DNA from: Actinomycetota bacterium
GTDB taxonomy: Bacteria; Actinomycetota; Acidimicrobiia; Acidimicrobiales; Ilumatobacteraceae
Reading direction: 5' to 3'
DNA length: 64,000 nt
Assembly (NCBI GenBank): GCA_005790505.1
Contig: SXUP01000042.1
Coordinates: 1-64,000 of the forward strand
Every line of letters starts with the position of its first letter. Within the stretch, counting starts at the first letter, position 1. Under the pieces are notes generated by a model. That model saw only the letters and a program-made list of their open reading frames with translations. It ran no database searches and had not been told where the DNA came from. Below, one piece after another: positions 1 through 8,881 of the stretch. The position numbers were made by a program, and so were the translations under genes.

Positions 1-1041
1 ACGGTGACGTTGGCGGCGTCTGCTGCGACTTCAACGTCGGGCACGATCACTTTCACGGTGACTGGTAACGAGGCAATCACGTGTTCAACGTTGTCAACAA
101 CTTCGGGCACCGACTTTACTTTGACCAATATTTCTGCTCTGACCGGGATTGTCCAGACTTCGTCGACTGTGTGCACGATTACTGCTACCTCGTCAGCCAC
201 TGCTGGTGGCGGGTCAACTGTGTCGACGTTGGCTGCAGCTGGATCGTTTTCAATGACTGACACTGTCGTCAACGCACAAACAACACTCACTTCGTCACCA
301 CAATCAACAACAGTCACGATTGCAGATGTGACTACGACCACGACGGTTACACCAACGACTACGACCACGACGGTTACACCAACGACTACGACCACGACAA
401 TTACACCAACGACTACCACCACGACAATAGGTCAGGCTTCGTATTCCGCATGGTCGATAACTGCCGTGCCAAGTCCAATTCAGGCTGGAAAGTCGTTTGT
501 CCTAACTACCACGATTTTGTGCAGTCGACAGATGAGCACTTCAGCTTCTCCCTACTATCCGTCGATGTATTACAAGGTGAAATTTCCCCAACGACTCAAT
601 GGCAGTTACGCAAAGCCGTTGCTTTCGAGTGATGGTCGAACTGCCACTTATAGCGTGACACTCACTGCGCCTGCAACTACGGGCAGTTTTTCGATGCAAG
701 CCTATGGCCGAGATAACACAGCCGGTGACACATGTACGGGAGATTCATCTAAATTTTCATATTCTGCAACATCAAAACTAATTATTGCTGCGGCAACTCC
801 TGCGGCAACTCCTGCGGTGGTTCCCAAAACGCTGAGGCGTGGGAAATCGGTGTCGTTATCATCTCTCATTAAGCCTGTTGGGACAGGCAAACAAACGTGG
901 AGCGCCACGGGCGGTTGCGTAGTGAAGACTAAGACTTTGGTCGCACCAAGGAAAAAGACGACTTGTGCTGTGACCCTAAAGCAAGCCAAATCAGGGAAAA
1001 CAAGGGCCTCGACGCGTAGCATCACGGTGAAGGTGCCCTAG
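1..1041 (+). CDS. Secreted Thr-rich surface protein, 5' truncated
   Basis: The frame is open to the left edge of the window, so the real start lies upstream and the GTG at 4 is only nominal. The visible part starts with about 105 residues rich in Thr, Ser, Val and Ala that read as a beta-sandwich, Ig-like surface repeat. A Thr-Pro linker coded by a 27-bp repeat follows (near residues 111-143), then a second beta-rich region with several Cys, and a basic C-terminal module with two Cys ending in SITVKVP. No catalytic motif is visible. Thr-rich linkers between extracellular domains are common in Acidimicrobiia. An extracellular or wall-associated role is inferred; the function is unknown. Confidence 0.6.
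   Translation, partial: TVTLAASAATSTSGTITFTVTGNEAITCSTLSTTSGTDFTLTNISALTGIVQTSSTVCTITATSSATAGGGSTVSTLAAAGSFSMTDTVVNAQTTLTSSPQSTTVTIADVTTTTTVTPTTTTTTVTPTTTTTTITPTTTTTTIGQASYSAWSITAVPSPIQAGKSFVLTTTILCSRQMSTSASPYYPSMYYKVKFPQRLNGSYAKPLLSSDGRTATYSVTLTAPATTGSFSMQAYGRDNTAGDTCTGDSSKFSYSATSKLIIAAATPAATPAVVPKTLRRGKSVSLSSLIKPVGTGKQTWSATGGCVVKTKTLVAPRKKTTCAVTLKQAKSGKTRASTRSITVKVP
331..429 (+). repeat. 27-bp in-frame tandem repeat
   Basis: About 3.7 copies of a 27-bp unit start at 331, 358, 385 and 412. The first two are identical and the last two carry substitutions. Each copy encodes a nine-residue TTTTTVTPT-type unit, forming the Thr-Pro linker of the surrounding protein. Being in frame and a multiple of three, copy number could change without breaking the gene. 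Confidence 0.85.
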
Positions 1042-1058
1042 CCCGTCAGGAGTTCAAG

Positions 1059-1397
1059 GTGTATGACCTGCAAACGGTTATTCTTGGCAGAATAAATCTA
1101 GCTGATGCTGAAGAAGAAATCGTCGTATCGTCAGGTGTTAAAACTATTGTAATTCCAGCCTCAGCGATTCAGGCACTGTTGGACAAAACTTTGCGTAAAG
1201 ACATCGATACAACAATTGCGAGAATGCGTGTCGATGACGGGGAGTGGAAATCTATTCCGGCGAGTGGATTAAGTGACCAAGCCATTTCCATAATAGGCGA
1301 ATCACGAGGAATTGAGCTTCAATTAGTATCCGAAGAAAATAAACCAGTTGAGTACAGCATCCCTATTCAAAAGACGAGTTCGTCAAAGTTTGACTAG
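1059..1397 (+). CDS. Hypothetical protein, 112 aa
   Basis: I do not recognise a family. The GTG start at 1059 has a CAGGAG ribosome-binding site at 1047-1052. The product is small, acidic and without signal peptide or membrane segment. It alternates short beta-like stretches (VILGRINL, TIVIPASAIQ, ELQLVS) with charged loops, as a small cytosolic beta-rich protein might. It lies 17 bp after the surface-protein gene and just before the TetR gene, on the same strand. The proper start codon, SD and full-length frame make it a likely real gene. Any function would be a guess. Confidence 0.55.
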   Translation: MYDLQTVILGRINLADAEEEIVVSSGVKTIVIPASAIQALLDKTLRKDIDTTIARMRVDDGEWKSIPASGLSDQAISIIGESRGIELQLVSEENKPVEYSIPIQKTSSSKFD

Positions 1398-1418
1398 TTC
1401 AAAATAAGACAGATGGGC

Positions 1419-1424
1419 TAGCAT
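1419..1424 (+). promoter_or_regulatory. -10 box TAGCAT of TetR gene (leaderless)
   Basis: TAGCAT lies 7 nt before the ATG at 1432, the spacing seen at many starts in this window. It favours ATG 1432 over the in-frame TTG at 1429. Confidence 0.4.
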
Positions 1425-1431
1425 AAAGTTG

Positions 1432-2025
1432 ATGAAACAAAAACCGCCATCAATGAGTCGAATTGTTGAGGCAGCCCGTGAAGAAATCTTTACCTCTGGT
1501 GTCATTGGTTTACGCATGTCCGTAGTTGCTGCCGCAGCCGGAACTTCAATTCCCTTGATTTATAAATATTTTGGTGACAGAGATGGACTCGTGTGCGAAG
1601 TGTTTGAAAATATTTATTCAGAATACATGCGAGAAGACATTTTAAATGCGAAAAAATGGCTCGAAATAAATGGGGGAAAAGATCTAATCGGACCCGAAAT
1701 GTTGGCTCTATTTCCGAATCCTTTTAGTGAGCATTTGAGAGAACGAAGAATTTGGATTGCTCGGATTATTGCGGCGACATTCGAATTGCCAGATTTGCGT
1801 CTAAAAGTCGAGAAGATACAGGAGGAGGCTGACCAAGAATTTGATGAAATAGTTGCTACAGTTCACTCCCTGATAAAAAATCGCGATCATTTTCCTGCCT
1901 CGGTCATTCGAAGCATGTTCCGTGGTTTATCATTTGGCCATATTTTTACTGAACTCAATTATGGACATAAACCAAAAGATGATGACTGGAAGGATTTAAT
2001 TAATTTCCTTCTACTCACGACGTAG
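1432..2025 (+). CDS. TetR/AcrR-family transcriptional regulator
   Basis: A 197-aa one-component regulator. The N-terminal 55 residues carry the TetR helix-turn-helix, ending in the typical IPLIYKYFGDRDGLVCEVF stretch (recognition helix plus helix 4). The rest is an all-helical ligand-binding and dimerisation domain without specific signature. Both TTG 1429 and ATG 1432 are in frame; the latter fits the leaderless -10 box at 1419. The next gene is convergent, so no obvious target operon is adjacent. The product may act on itself or at a distance. Family assignment is firm, but ligand and targets are unknown. Confidence 0.85.
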   Translation: MKQKPPSMSRIVEAAREEIFTSGVIGLRMSVVAAAAGTSIPLIYKYFGDRDGLVCEVFENIYSEYMREDILNAKKWLEINGGKDLIGPEMLALFPNPFSEHLRERRIWIARIIAATFELPDLRLKVEKIQEEADQEFDEIVATVHSLIKNRDHFPASVIRSMFRGLSFGHIFTELNYGHKPKDDDWKDLINFLLLTT

Positions 2026-2140
2026 GGCTGTTGCCGTATAATTCATTAGGGCGGTGGGAACACGACTACGACAACGTTCTCAAATTCTCAAACAAAAACT
2101 GCAGAAAAAGGACACAACAGAGTTGGTAGTAGGGATCATT

Positions 2141-3238
2141 TCAATTGTTGACAATTTTTTGTTGTTGGGTGATTTGACGAAATAATTCAATCTCATCCGC
2201 GTCATAAGGGGCACCATCCTGATGAAGCAATTCGTGGAACCAGGGTTCGTCATCGTCAACTTGTTCGGTCCATGACCGCCAGGGAAATCGTGTTTGTGTC
2301 CTTCCATCAACTAGCCCCCAATTAATTGCACCAACTCCACAGTCAGCAAAGACCTGAAGTAGGTCAACAGTCGATCCGGCTGACCTAGCTAGCCATTCTG
2401 TGCAGAGGAGAGGTCGGTCATGCGCCAACAGGGCGCCAATGATTAGGGACAATTTGTTGTGTGGTTCGTAACAGTGAAATGAGATAATGTCACTGCGCCC
2501 GAGAATTAATTTGTTTAGTGCATTATTGACTGGTCGGCAATCCTCGCTGTATTCCCAAATGCCAACAGTTAGTGGTTGACTTGCTTCAATCTCACGGGCC
2601 CAATCAAAGATTGTCTCGACAAGTTCTGCTGCGGTGATGCTCTTTTCATTCCTTGATCCGACTTTTAAAGTGACTAGATCAACTTGATCGGGCTCATTAA
2701 AAATATCCCAGGCGATTATTCGGGGGTCGTTTTGGAAACGTGATATGACCCCGTGCACATAGTTGCGCAACTCTGGCCAGCGGGAACGGTCATAGAAGAT
2801 TTCGGAACCTGGGCTTTGCACCCACATTGAATTGTGCAGATATGGGGTTGGTTCAGGCTGCGCGCCAAGTCGTGGTTTGGGGTGCCAGACTCCATCGAAA
2901 AGAACAGGGATTACCCCGATGCCGTGAGAGTGTGAGACGGCCGTGACCTCCTCGAGTCGATCCAGAAAAGCCGCGGGAGAATCCTTGAACAACAAGTCAT
3001 GCAGATAGAGACGGATTGTATTCATTCCGATTTCAGCCGCCCAGCCAAGTTCACGATTAATCGTGGCCAGATCAAAGGTTTCTTCTTGCCACATCTCAAG
3101 TTGATTTCCCGCAGTTGAGGGAGTGAAATTGCATCCAACTCTCCAACCAACTGTTGATTGCCACTCAAGGGCTCGTTCGCGCGACCATCTATCTAGCTTC
3201 ATGAATGGGCTGAATCTTTCGTGTTTGACAGGGGTCAT
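2141..3238 (-). CDS. GH5-like glycoside hydrolase (cellulase/mannanase superfamily)
   Basis: A 365-aa TIM-barrel retaining glycosidase of clan GH-A. Visible landmarks are GMNTIRLYLH (early barrel strand), the acid/base Glu in WDIFNEP (E182) and the nucleophile Glu in LCTEWLAR (E281), with FHCYEPH between them. There is no signal peptide, so it probably acts in the cytosol on imported oligosaccharides rather than on polymers. Starts at ATG 3238. It is divergent from the monooxygenase gene and convergent with TetR. The exact substrate cannot be read from sequence; GH5 or a nearby GH-A family are the options. Confidence 0.75.
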   Translation of the reverse strand: MTPVKHERFSPFMKLDRWSRERALEWQSTVGWRVGCNFTPSTAGNQLEMWQEETFDLATINRELGWAAEIGMNTIRLYLHDLLFKDSPAAFLDRLEEVTAVSHSHGIGVIPVLFDGVWHPKPRLGAQPEPTPYLHNSMWVQSPGSEIFYDRSRWPELRNYVHGVISRFQNDPRIIAWDIFNEPDQVDLVTLKVGSRNEKSITAAELVETIFDWAREIEASQPLTVGIWEYSEDCRPVNNALNKLILGRSDIISFHCYEPHNKLSLIIGALLAHDRPLLCTEWLARSAGSTVDLLQVFADCGVGAINWGLVDGRTQTRFPWRSWTEQVDDDEPWFHELLHQDGAPYDADEIELFRQITQQQKIVNN

Positions 3239-3341
3239 TTATGTGCCTGGTTACGGCACTTGGCTATGACAAATCTAGGGTAAAACTGTGATAATAGGAA
3301 GGCATAATGAATCAATAACTCGGGATTAGGGGAAATGAGCA

Positions 3342-5906
3342 ATGTCAAATTCGGATGTCGATGTAGTTGTAGTTGGTGCTGGTTTTGCAGGAATGTACCT
3401 GCTGCATGAGTTGCGCAAAATGGGGTTTAGCACCCGCTTGTTAGAGGCAGGTGACGATGTGGGCGGCACTTGGTACTGGAACAGATATCCAGGTGCTCGT
3501 TGCGATATCGCCACAACTGATTATCAGTACACATGGGACCCTGAGTTGTATACGCAATGGACATGGTCTGAAAAGCATGCTGCTCAACCAGAAATTCTTC
3601 GATACGCCCAATTTGTCGCAAAAAAACATGATCTGTATTCCGGAATTGAATTTAATGTTCGTGCCGATGACGCAACATGGGATGAAAAAGCAAAGAAGTG
3701 GAATATCGGCACGTCAAAGGGCGAAACTATTGTCTGTCGGCACTATGTGATGGCGACTGGTTGTCTTTCTGTTCCAAAAGATCCCGACATCGTCGGAACA
3801 GAGCGTTTTGCTGGAAATGTTTATGTCACGGGACGGTGGCCCCACGAGGGTGTTGATTTCACTGGAAAACGGGTTGCAGTTATCGGAACTGGTTCGTCAG
3901 GCATCCAGTCGATTCCGATTATTGCCGAGCAAGCAAAAGAAGTCGTCATATTTCAACGAACTCCGAACTTCTCGATGCCCGCCCACAACGGTCCGCCACC
4001 GCAGTATCGGGTTGATCGTCTGAAGGCTGACCGCGAAGCATATGTTCAAGAAGCGCGACTATCCGGAACAGGTGTTCCACTTGAGATGGCGACGGTGTCG
4101 GCATTGTCGGTTTCTCAAGAGACTGCCTTTGAAATGCTTGAAGAATCACGGCAAAAGGGTGAGTTATTGGCGATTGGGAATACTTTTATGGATTCAGGAA
4201 TAAATCGTCAAGCAAATGAAGTGGTTGCCGAGTTCATGCGCACCAAAGTGCGCTCGGTTGTAAAAGATCCCGAAGTCGCAGAATTATTGAGTCCTTACAA
4301 GCACGGATACGGCACAAAGCGTCCATGTATGGACACTGGTTATTTTGAAACCTTCAATCAGCCACATGTGCGTTTAGTTGATTTGGGTGTTAATCCAATT
4401 GAGACCATTACCGAGACTGGTATCAACTTTGGCAATGAATCACTGGAGTTTGATGCCATTGTCTATGCCACGGGTTTCGATGCAATGACTGGTGCGATTG
4501 TAGGAGTTGACATCAAAGGTAAAAATGGAATGACACTGAAGAAAAAGTGGGAATTTGGTCCATTGACTTATCTTGGACTCACATCTGTGGGCTTCCCCAA
4601 TCTTTTCATGATCACTGGTCCAGGTAGCCCCTCGGTGTTATCCAACATGATGGTGTCAATTGAGCAACATGTGGAATGGATCCGCGACACGCTCGTGGCA
4701 ATGCGCGAACAAGGTTTTGACACAATTGAGCCAACCCCGCTCGCCGAAAATGGATGGCGTGTGCACTGTACCGATTGTGCCGACATCACGATTTTTCAAG
4801 ATGCTAATTCCTGGTACATGGGCGCAAATGTGCCCGGCAAACCCAGGGTGATGCTTCCCTATATCGGTGGCGTGGGTCGCTATCGCATGGCCTGCGATGA
4901 GGCGGTTCGTCGTGGGTATCTTGGTTTTGAACTCACGGGTGTTGGCAAAACCCAGTGCAACGACGGGCTTATTCGGCAAGTGCAACCCGATGTTGACATG
5001 GTGCTTGAAATGATGGGGACATTGAACTTGCCGGCAATCGAATCAATGACTCCCACAGGAGCGCGAGAGTTTTCAGAAGCGTCTTCAGCGGCTCGTCCTC
5101 CCGGACCTGAAGTGGGTGAAATGCTTGATGCGACATTGGCTGGAGCCGCTGGTGATCTGGCATATCGTCTCTATCGTCCAGCGACTGCTGGACCGCATCC
5201 TGTGATGGTGTATTTCCACGGTGGTGGTTGGGTGTTTGGAAGTCATTTGTCTGATGATCCGTTGTGTCGCGAACTTTGTGTGCAATCCAACACGCTAATC
5301 ATTTCGGTGAATTATCGACATGCTCCAGAGGCGCGCTTTCCAGCAGCAGCACAAGATGGTTTTGCTGCGCTCAAGTGGGTGCACGAAAATGCTTCATCAC
5401 TTGGTGGATTGCCCGGAAAACTCGCAGTGGGTGGCTGGAGTGCAGGTGGCAATGTGGCCGCAGTGGTGGCGCAGATGGCTCGCGACAATGATGGGCCTGC
5501 TCTTAGTGGGCAATTGCTGTTGTGTCCGGTGACGGATGGTTCGCGTCAACATCAATCTCATCTCGACAATGCTGATGGATACATTTTGACAAGGTCACTG
5601 ATGGAGTGGTTCTGGAATCACTATGCAGACACAGATGACCGAAATAACCCTCATGCATCACCGCTCCTGGCGCATGATCTCAGTGGTTTGCCACCTGCAA
5701 TGGTGGTTACTTGTCAGTTTGATCCTCTTCGTGATGAGGGTGATGCTTATGCGCAGGCGCTCAGTGCCGCAGGTGTTGCCGTCAATCATGTGCAAGCCCG
5801 CGGACACATCCACACTTCAATCACAATGGTCGACATGTTGCCATCTGGTGCGCCATACCGACGTCAAATGGCCGAGGGGATTCGTACTTTTTTTGCACAC
5901 GGCTAA
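3342..5906 (+). CDS. Baeyer-Villiger-type flavin monooxygenase fused to HSL-family esterase
   Basis: An 854-aa fusion. Residues 1 to about 530 are a class B flavin monooxygenase: FAD motif GAGFAG at 12-17, [15 protein letters not shown] as in cyclohexanone monooxygenases, a second Rossmann motif GTGSSG, and [11 protein letters not shown] with the conserved Arg (R327). The family fingerprint FxGxxxHxxxWP reads [12 protein letters not shown] at 156-167, with Val162 where His is usual. Residues about 560-854 are an alpha/beta hydrolase of the hormone-sensitive lipase group: HGGGW at 626, GWSAGG with nucleophile S700, D794 and H824. The expected chemistry is ketone to ester, then ester hydrolysis, in one polypeptide. 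ATG 3342 has an AGGGGA SD site. No frameshift joins the halves. The substrate is unknown. Confidence 0.88.
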   Translation: MSNSDVDVVVVGAGFAGMYLLHELRKMGFSTRLLEAGDDVGGTWYWNRYPGARCDIATTDYQYTWDPELYTQWTWSEKHAAQPEILRYAQFVAKKHDLYSGIEFNVRADDATWDEKAKKWNIGTSKGETIVCRHYVMATGCLSVPKDPDIVGTERFAGNVYVTGRWPHEGVDFTGKRVAVIGTGSSGIQSIPIIAEQAKEVVIFQRTPNFSMPAHNGPPPQYRVDRLKADREAYVQEARLSGTGVPLEMATVSALSVSQETAFEMLEESRQKGELLAIGNTFMDSGINRQANEVVAEFMRTKVRSVVKDPEVAELLSPYKHGYGTKRPCMDTGYFETFNQPHVRLVDLGVNPIETITETGINFGNESLEFDAIVYATGFDAMTGAIVGVDIKGKNGMTLKKKWEFGPLTYLGLTSVGFPNLFMITGPGSPSVLSNMMVSIEQHVEWIRDTLVAMREQGFDTIEPTPLAENGWRVHCTDCADITIFQDANSWYMGANVPGKPRVMLPYIGGVGRYRMACDEAVRRGYLGFELTGVGKTQCNDGLIRQVQPDVDMVLEMMGTLNLPAIESMTPTGAREFSEASSAARPPGPEVGEMLDATLAGAAGDLAYRLYRPATAGPHPVMVYFHGGGWVFGSHLSDDPLCRELCVQSNTLIISVNYRHAPEARFPAAAQDGFAALKWVHENASSLGGLPGKLAVGGWSAGGNVAAVVAQMARDNDGPALSGQLLLCPVTDGSRQHQSHLDNADGYILTRSLMEWFWNHYADTDDRNNPHASPLLAHDLSGLPPAMVVTCQFDPLRDEGDAYAQALSAAGVAVNHVQARGHIHTSITMVDMLPSGAPYRRQMAEGIRTFFAHG

Positions 5907-5926
5907 TTTCATCGAATTTTAGGCCT

Positions 5927-5932
5927 TAGCCT
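5927..5932 (+). promoter_or_regulatory. -10 box TAGCCT (leaderless FKBP gene)
   Basis: TAGCCT is followed by exactly 6 nt and the ATG at 5939; no SD sequence is present. This matches the recurrent leaderless layout of the window. Confidence 0.5.
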
Positions 5933-5938
5933 TACAGT

Positions 5939-6844
5939 ATGAGTTTTAACGCACGCCTGAAAACATCTGCACTGTCCTCAGTAATTTTGTTTGCGACGAT
6001 AGGGCTCGTTGCCTGCGGGGGGAGTGGGTCTTCGTCCGACTCAAAGTCTGAACTTACGGAACTCGTGGATTCATCAGCAGCCACCCAACCAGCAGGAGCA
6101 TCCGAGCCAAAAGTGGTGCTGCCAAAAGAAACACCGACAAAACTAGTAATCACAGATATCTCCCCAGGAACTGGCGATGGAGCGGCATCGGGAGACACTT
6201 TGGCGATGTTTTACGTTGGAGTTTTAAGCGCAGATGGCACGAGATTTGATGGCAATTTTGGTGCTGAACCATTTATTTTTACCTTGGGGCAAGGCAATGT
6301 AATTGAAGGCTGGGACAAGGGATTGATTGGCATCAAAGTGGGCGGCCGTCGTCAATTAGATATTCCGTCCGACCTCGCCTACGGAGAACAAGGCGCAGGC
6401 GATGTCATAAAACCCAATTCTGCGTTGTCGTTTATTGTCGAGGCAAGCTCGATTATCCCTGCATCAAAACCAGAAGACGCACCAAAGGTCACAGTCGTCG
6501 GCGCGAGCGCCAGGTCCGATTTGAAGATTGACGATCTGAGAAAAGGTTCGGGCGATGAAGTTAAAAAGGGTGCAAAAATAGCAGTTCAGATTGTTTCTTT
6601 TCGTGCAGACACTGGCGCCGAGTTGACTAACTCATGGACGACCCTGACCCCCATCACTTTGGCTTTGATTGATGAGCAAAATATTCCTGGCCTTATCAAA
6701 GGACTTCCTGGGATGAAAGTGGGCGGGCGACGGAAACTGACAATACCGTTTATGGATGTCTTTGGCGGCGCTGCTAACGATGATTTAGGGCTTCCCGCAA
6801 ACACTGACTTGGTAGTCATCGTGGATGTAATCGCAATTTTATAA
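5939..6844 (+). CDS. Lipoprotein with two FKBP-type peptidyl-prolyl isomerase domains
   Basis: A 301-aa exported lipoprotein: a hydrophobic signal ending in the lipobox LVAC at about 24-27, then a Ser-rich spacer. Domain 1 (about 64-158) has the FKBP core signals FYVG, FDGNFG, VIEGWDKGLIGIKVGGRRQLDIPSDLAYG. Domain 2 (about 190-301) keeps GLIKGLPGMKVGGRRKLTIP and a VFGGA turn but has diverged in the active-site strand, so it may be non-catalytic. It probably assists folding of exported proteins at the cell surface. It is transcribed alone and convergent with the aldehyde dehydrogenase gene. Confidence 0.88.
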   Translation: MSFNARLKTSALSSVILFATIGLVACGGSGSSSDSKSELTELVDSSAATQPAGASEPKVVLPKETPTKLVITDISPGTGDGAASGDTLAMFYVGVLSADGTRFDGNFGAEPFIFTLGQGNVIEGWDKGLIGIKVGGRRQLDIPSDLAYGEQGAGDVIKPNSALSFIVEASSIIPASKPEDAPKVTVVGASARSDLKIDDLRKGSGDEVKKGAKIAVQIVSFRADTGAELTNSWTTLTPITLALIDEQNIPGLIKGLPGMKVGGRRKLTIPFMDVFGGAANDDLGLPANTDLVVIVDVIAIL

Positions 6845-6859
6845 TTTATAGCCAGCCAT

Positions 6860-6877
6860 CGCCAGCACGCCGTGGCG
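6860..6877. terminator. Possible hairpin between convergent genes
   Basis: CGCCA and TGGCG arms flank an 8-nt loop in the 38-bp gap between the FKBP and aldehyde dehydrogenase stop codons. There is no T tract, so a terminator role is only a suggestion from position. Confidence 0.25.
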
Positions 6878-6882
6878 GTAAT

Positions 6883-8310
6883 TTAGAATTGCATTGATTT
6901 GACTTCGCAGAATTCTTCAAGTCCAAAGACACCTGCTTCTCGACCAATTCCACTTTGCTTGTATCCACCAAATGGTGCCTGAATATTAAAAGATCCACCG
7001 TTGACTTCTACTTGGCCAGCCTGAAGTTTACGACCGACAGCCTTGGCATGCTCAACATCTGCTCCCCACACTCCAGCAGCAAGTCCATAAACAGTGTCGT
7101 TGGCAATTCGGATGGCGTCTTCTTCTGTGTCATAAGGCATGATTGACAATACGGGTCCAAAAATTTCTTCACGGGCAATTGTCATCTCTGGTGTGACCCC
7201 CGAAAAAACTGTTGGCTGGACGTAGAAACCAACCTCAAGGCCCGCTGGTGCAGCGGTGCCACCCACAACGAGAGTTGCACCTTCGTCGATTCCCATTTGG
7301 ATAAATCCGCGCACACGATCACGTTGAACGGCCGACACGAGCGGTCCGAGGCGATTAGCAGCATCAAATGGATCACCGGTTGAGTGCTTTGCCGCGGCTG
7401 CACCCGCAATTTGCTCTGCTTCGGCCAAACGCGCACGCGGAACAAGCATGCGAGTTAGAGCACTACAGGTTTGGCCTGAATTAGAAAAGCATTTGCCAAC
7501 ACCCGCCGCAACTGCTTTGGCAAAACCCTCTTCATCTAGGTCATCGAGGATCACATTGGGGCTTTTGCCGCCAAGTTCGAGGGATACTTTCTTGACATTC
7601 TCTGCAGCAACCACTGCCACTCGTTTTCCGGCTCGCGTTGAGCCAGTGAAACTCACCATGTCAACGCCTGGGTGAGCAGCAATCGCTTCTCCGACAACTG
7701 GACCGATGCCGGTGACCAAATTGAAAACACCGGCTGGCAGACCAACCTCATGAATAATCTCGGCAAGTATGAACGCATTTATCGGCGCGACTTCTGAAGG
7801 CTTGACAACGACGGTGTTGCCGGCGGCTAAGGCAGGTGCAACCTTGAGGGCGATTTGATGCAGGGGATAGTTCCAAGGGGTGATGCAACCCACAACTCCA
7901 AGTGGTTCGCGCACCACAGTTGAGTTACCTATTTGCTGTTCAAACTCATAGGTTGAAAGGAGACCGGCAGTGATTGCGAAGTTTCCTTTTGGGAGCCCAA
8001 CTTGAATCATTGCGGAAAGAGCCACTGGCATACCAACTTCGCGGGCGATGGCTTCGGCGATTTCTTGTGTTCTGGCCTCAAGCCCTGCATGAATTTTCAT
8101 CAGGTAGCCAGCACGAACCTCTTTAGACAAGTTGCTCCATCCCGCAAACGCCTCGCGTGCCGCAGCAACAGCTTTGTCAACATCACTAGATGTTCCATCT
8201 GGGATAGTCGCGATAATTTCTTCCGTAGCCGAGTTGGTGACTTGTAAGACACCTTTTCCTTCAGAAGGAACCCAAGCACCATTGATATATACCTTGTCAT
8301 ATGTGATCAT
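6883..8310 (-). CDS. NAD(P)-dependent aldehyde dehydrogenase
   Basis: A 475-aa ALDH-superfamily enzyme oxidising an aldehyde to the acid. Numbered from ATG 8310, it shows the oxyanion Asn in PWNYP (N147), the Rossmann glycine motif [11 protein letters not shown], the general base Glu in LELGGKSPN (E245) and the nucleophile Cys in GQTCSA (C282), with EEIFGPVLS and [14 protein letters not shown] near the C-terminus. A longer TTG start at 8337 exists, but ATG 8310 lies 6 nt after a TACTAT box and fits the family's usual N-terminus. It is a single-gene unit; the substrate cannot be fixed from sequence. Confidence 0.9.
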   Translation of the reverse strand: MITYDKVYINGAWVPSEGKGVLQVTNSATEEIIATIPDGTSSDVDKAVAAAREAFAGWSNLSKEVRAGYLMKIHAGLEARTQEIAEAIAREVGMPVALSAMIQVGLPKGNFAITAGLLSTYEFEQQIGNSTVVREPLGVVGCITPWNYPLHQIALKVAPALAAGNTVVVKPSEVAPINAFILAEIIHEVGLPAGVFNLVTGIGPVVGEAIAAHPGVDMVSFTGSTRAGKRVAVVAAENVKKVSLELGGKSPNVILDDLDEEGFAKAVAAGVGKCFSNSGQTCSALTRMLVPRARLAEAEQIAGAAAAKHSTGDPFDAANRLGPLVSAVQRDRVRGFIQMGIDEGATLVVGGTAAPAGLEVGFYVQPTVFSGVTPEMTIAREEIFGPVLSIMPYDTEEDAIRIANDTVYGLAAGVWGADVEHAKAVGRKLQAGQVEVNGGSFNIQAPFGGYKQSGIGREAGVFGLEEFCEVKSMQF

Positions 8311-8316
8311 GTCCAA

Positions 8317-8322
8317 ATAGTA
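8317..8322 (-). promoter_or_regulatory. -10 box TACTAT of aldehyde dehydrogenase gene
   Basis: On the minus strand TACTAT is followed by 6 nt and the ATG at 8310, which argues for a leaderless transcript and for that start codon. Confidence 0.5.
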
Positions 8323-8397
8323 GACCAATCCAGCCAAGGTTCTCGCAGTGGGGTTTAGGTGAATGCAGGCAAGGAAGTGACGTCATTCATCATTGAC

Positions 8398-8403
8398 TAG
8401 TCT
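8398..8403 (+). promoter_or_regulatory. -10 box TAGTCT (leaderless VOC gene)
   Basis: TAGTCT followed by 6 nt and ATG 8410, with no SD. The same hexamer and spacing precede ilvD. Confidence 0.5.
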
Positions 8404-8409
8404 TTACTT

Positions 8410-8814
8410 ATGACTGCAGCACGCGTGACAAAAGATTCAATTGACTTGGGCATTGTGGTGGGAGATGTGCAAAAATCCCTGGCTTTTTATCGAGACCTCC
8501 TGGGTTTTGAATTCAAGGGTGAAATGCAGATGCCGGGTGGTGGAACTATGCAACGCCTGTTGTGCGGAACAACATTGCTCAAACTTGTGAGTGCTCCAAC
8601 GACTCCTGAGCCTGCAACGGGAGGTGGAATAACTGGTGCACGCGGATACCGATATTTCACGATAAGTGTCAGCAATCTTGTCGAAATTACCGAGGCTGTC
8701 GCGGCGGCCGGGTATAAGGTGACGGTCTCTCCCAGAGAACTTCGCCCCGGTGTGAGTATTTCAATTGTTGAAGATCCAGACGCCAATTTGGTTGAGTTCT
8801 TACAACTCACCTGA
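8410..8814 (+). CDS. VOC-family (glyoxalase/dioxygenase fold) protein
   Basis: A 134-aa protein of the vicinal oxygen chelate superfamily. Two beta-alpha-beta-beta-beta modules are visible: the first begins IDLGIVVGDVQKSLAFYRDLLGFEF, and the second ends with VEDPDANLVEFLQL, where the final Glu is a usual metal ligand. Members include glyoxalase I, extradiol dioxygenases and methylmalonyl-CoA epimerase; nothing here selects among these. It has its own leaderless promoter and is followed after 67 bp by the aminotransferase gene. Confidence 0.8.
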   Translation: MTAARVTKDSIDLGIVVGDVQKSLAFYRDLLGFEFKGEMQMPGGGTMQRLLCGTTLLKLVSAPTTPEPATGGGITGARGYRYFTISVSNLVEITEAVAAAGYKVTVSPRELRPGVSISIVEDPDANLVEFLQLT

Positions 8815-8867
8815 CACATGGCACGCGGTTGCCGATAAATAGGCGGCTCAGATTGGCTTGTTGGGCC

Positions 8868-8873
8868 TAGTCT
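8868..8873 (+). promoter_or_regulatory. -10 box TAGTCT of aminotransferase gene
   Basis: TAGTCT stands 8 nt before ATG 8882. It supports the downstream ATG over the in-frame TTG at 8858, which would place the box inside the gene. Confidence 0.45.
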
Positions 8874-8881
8874 TATTACCT

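Noticed and set aside
331-429. Direct repeats considered as a CRISPR array
   Set aside because: Units are contiguous, without spacers, and encode an in-frame Thr-Pro linker.
2026-2140. Gap between TetR and GH5-like genes searched for RNA genes
   Set aside because: No tRNA-like cloverleaf, riboswitch motif or terminator was found.
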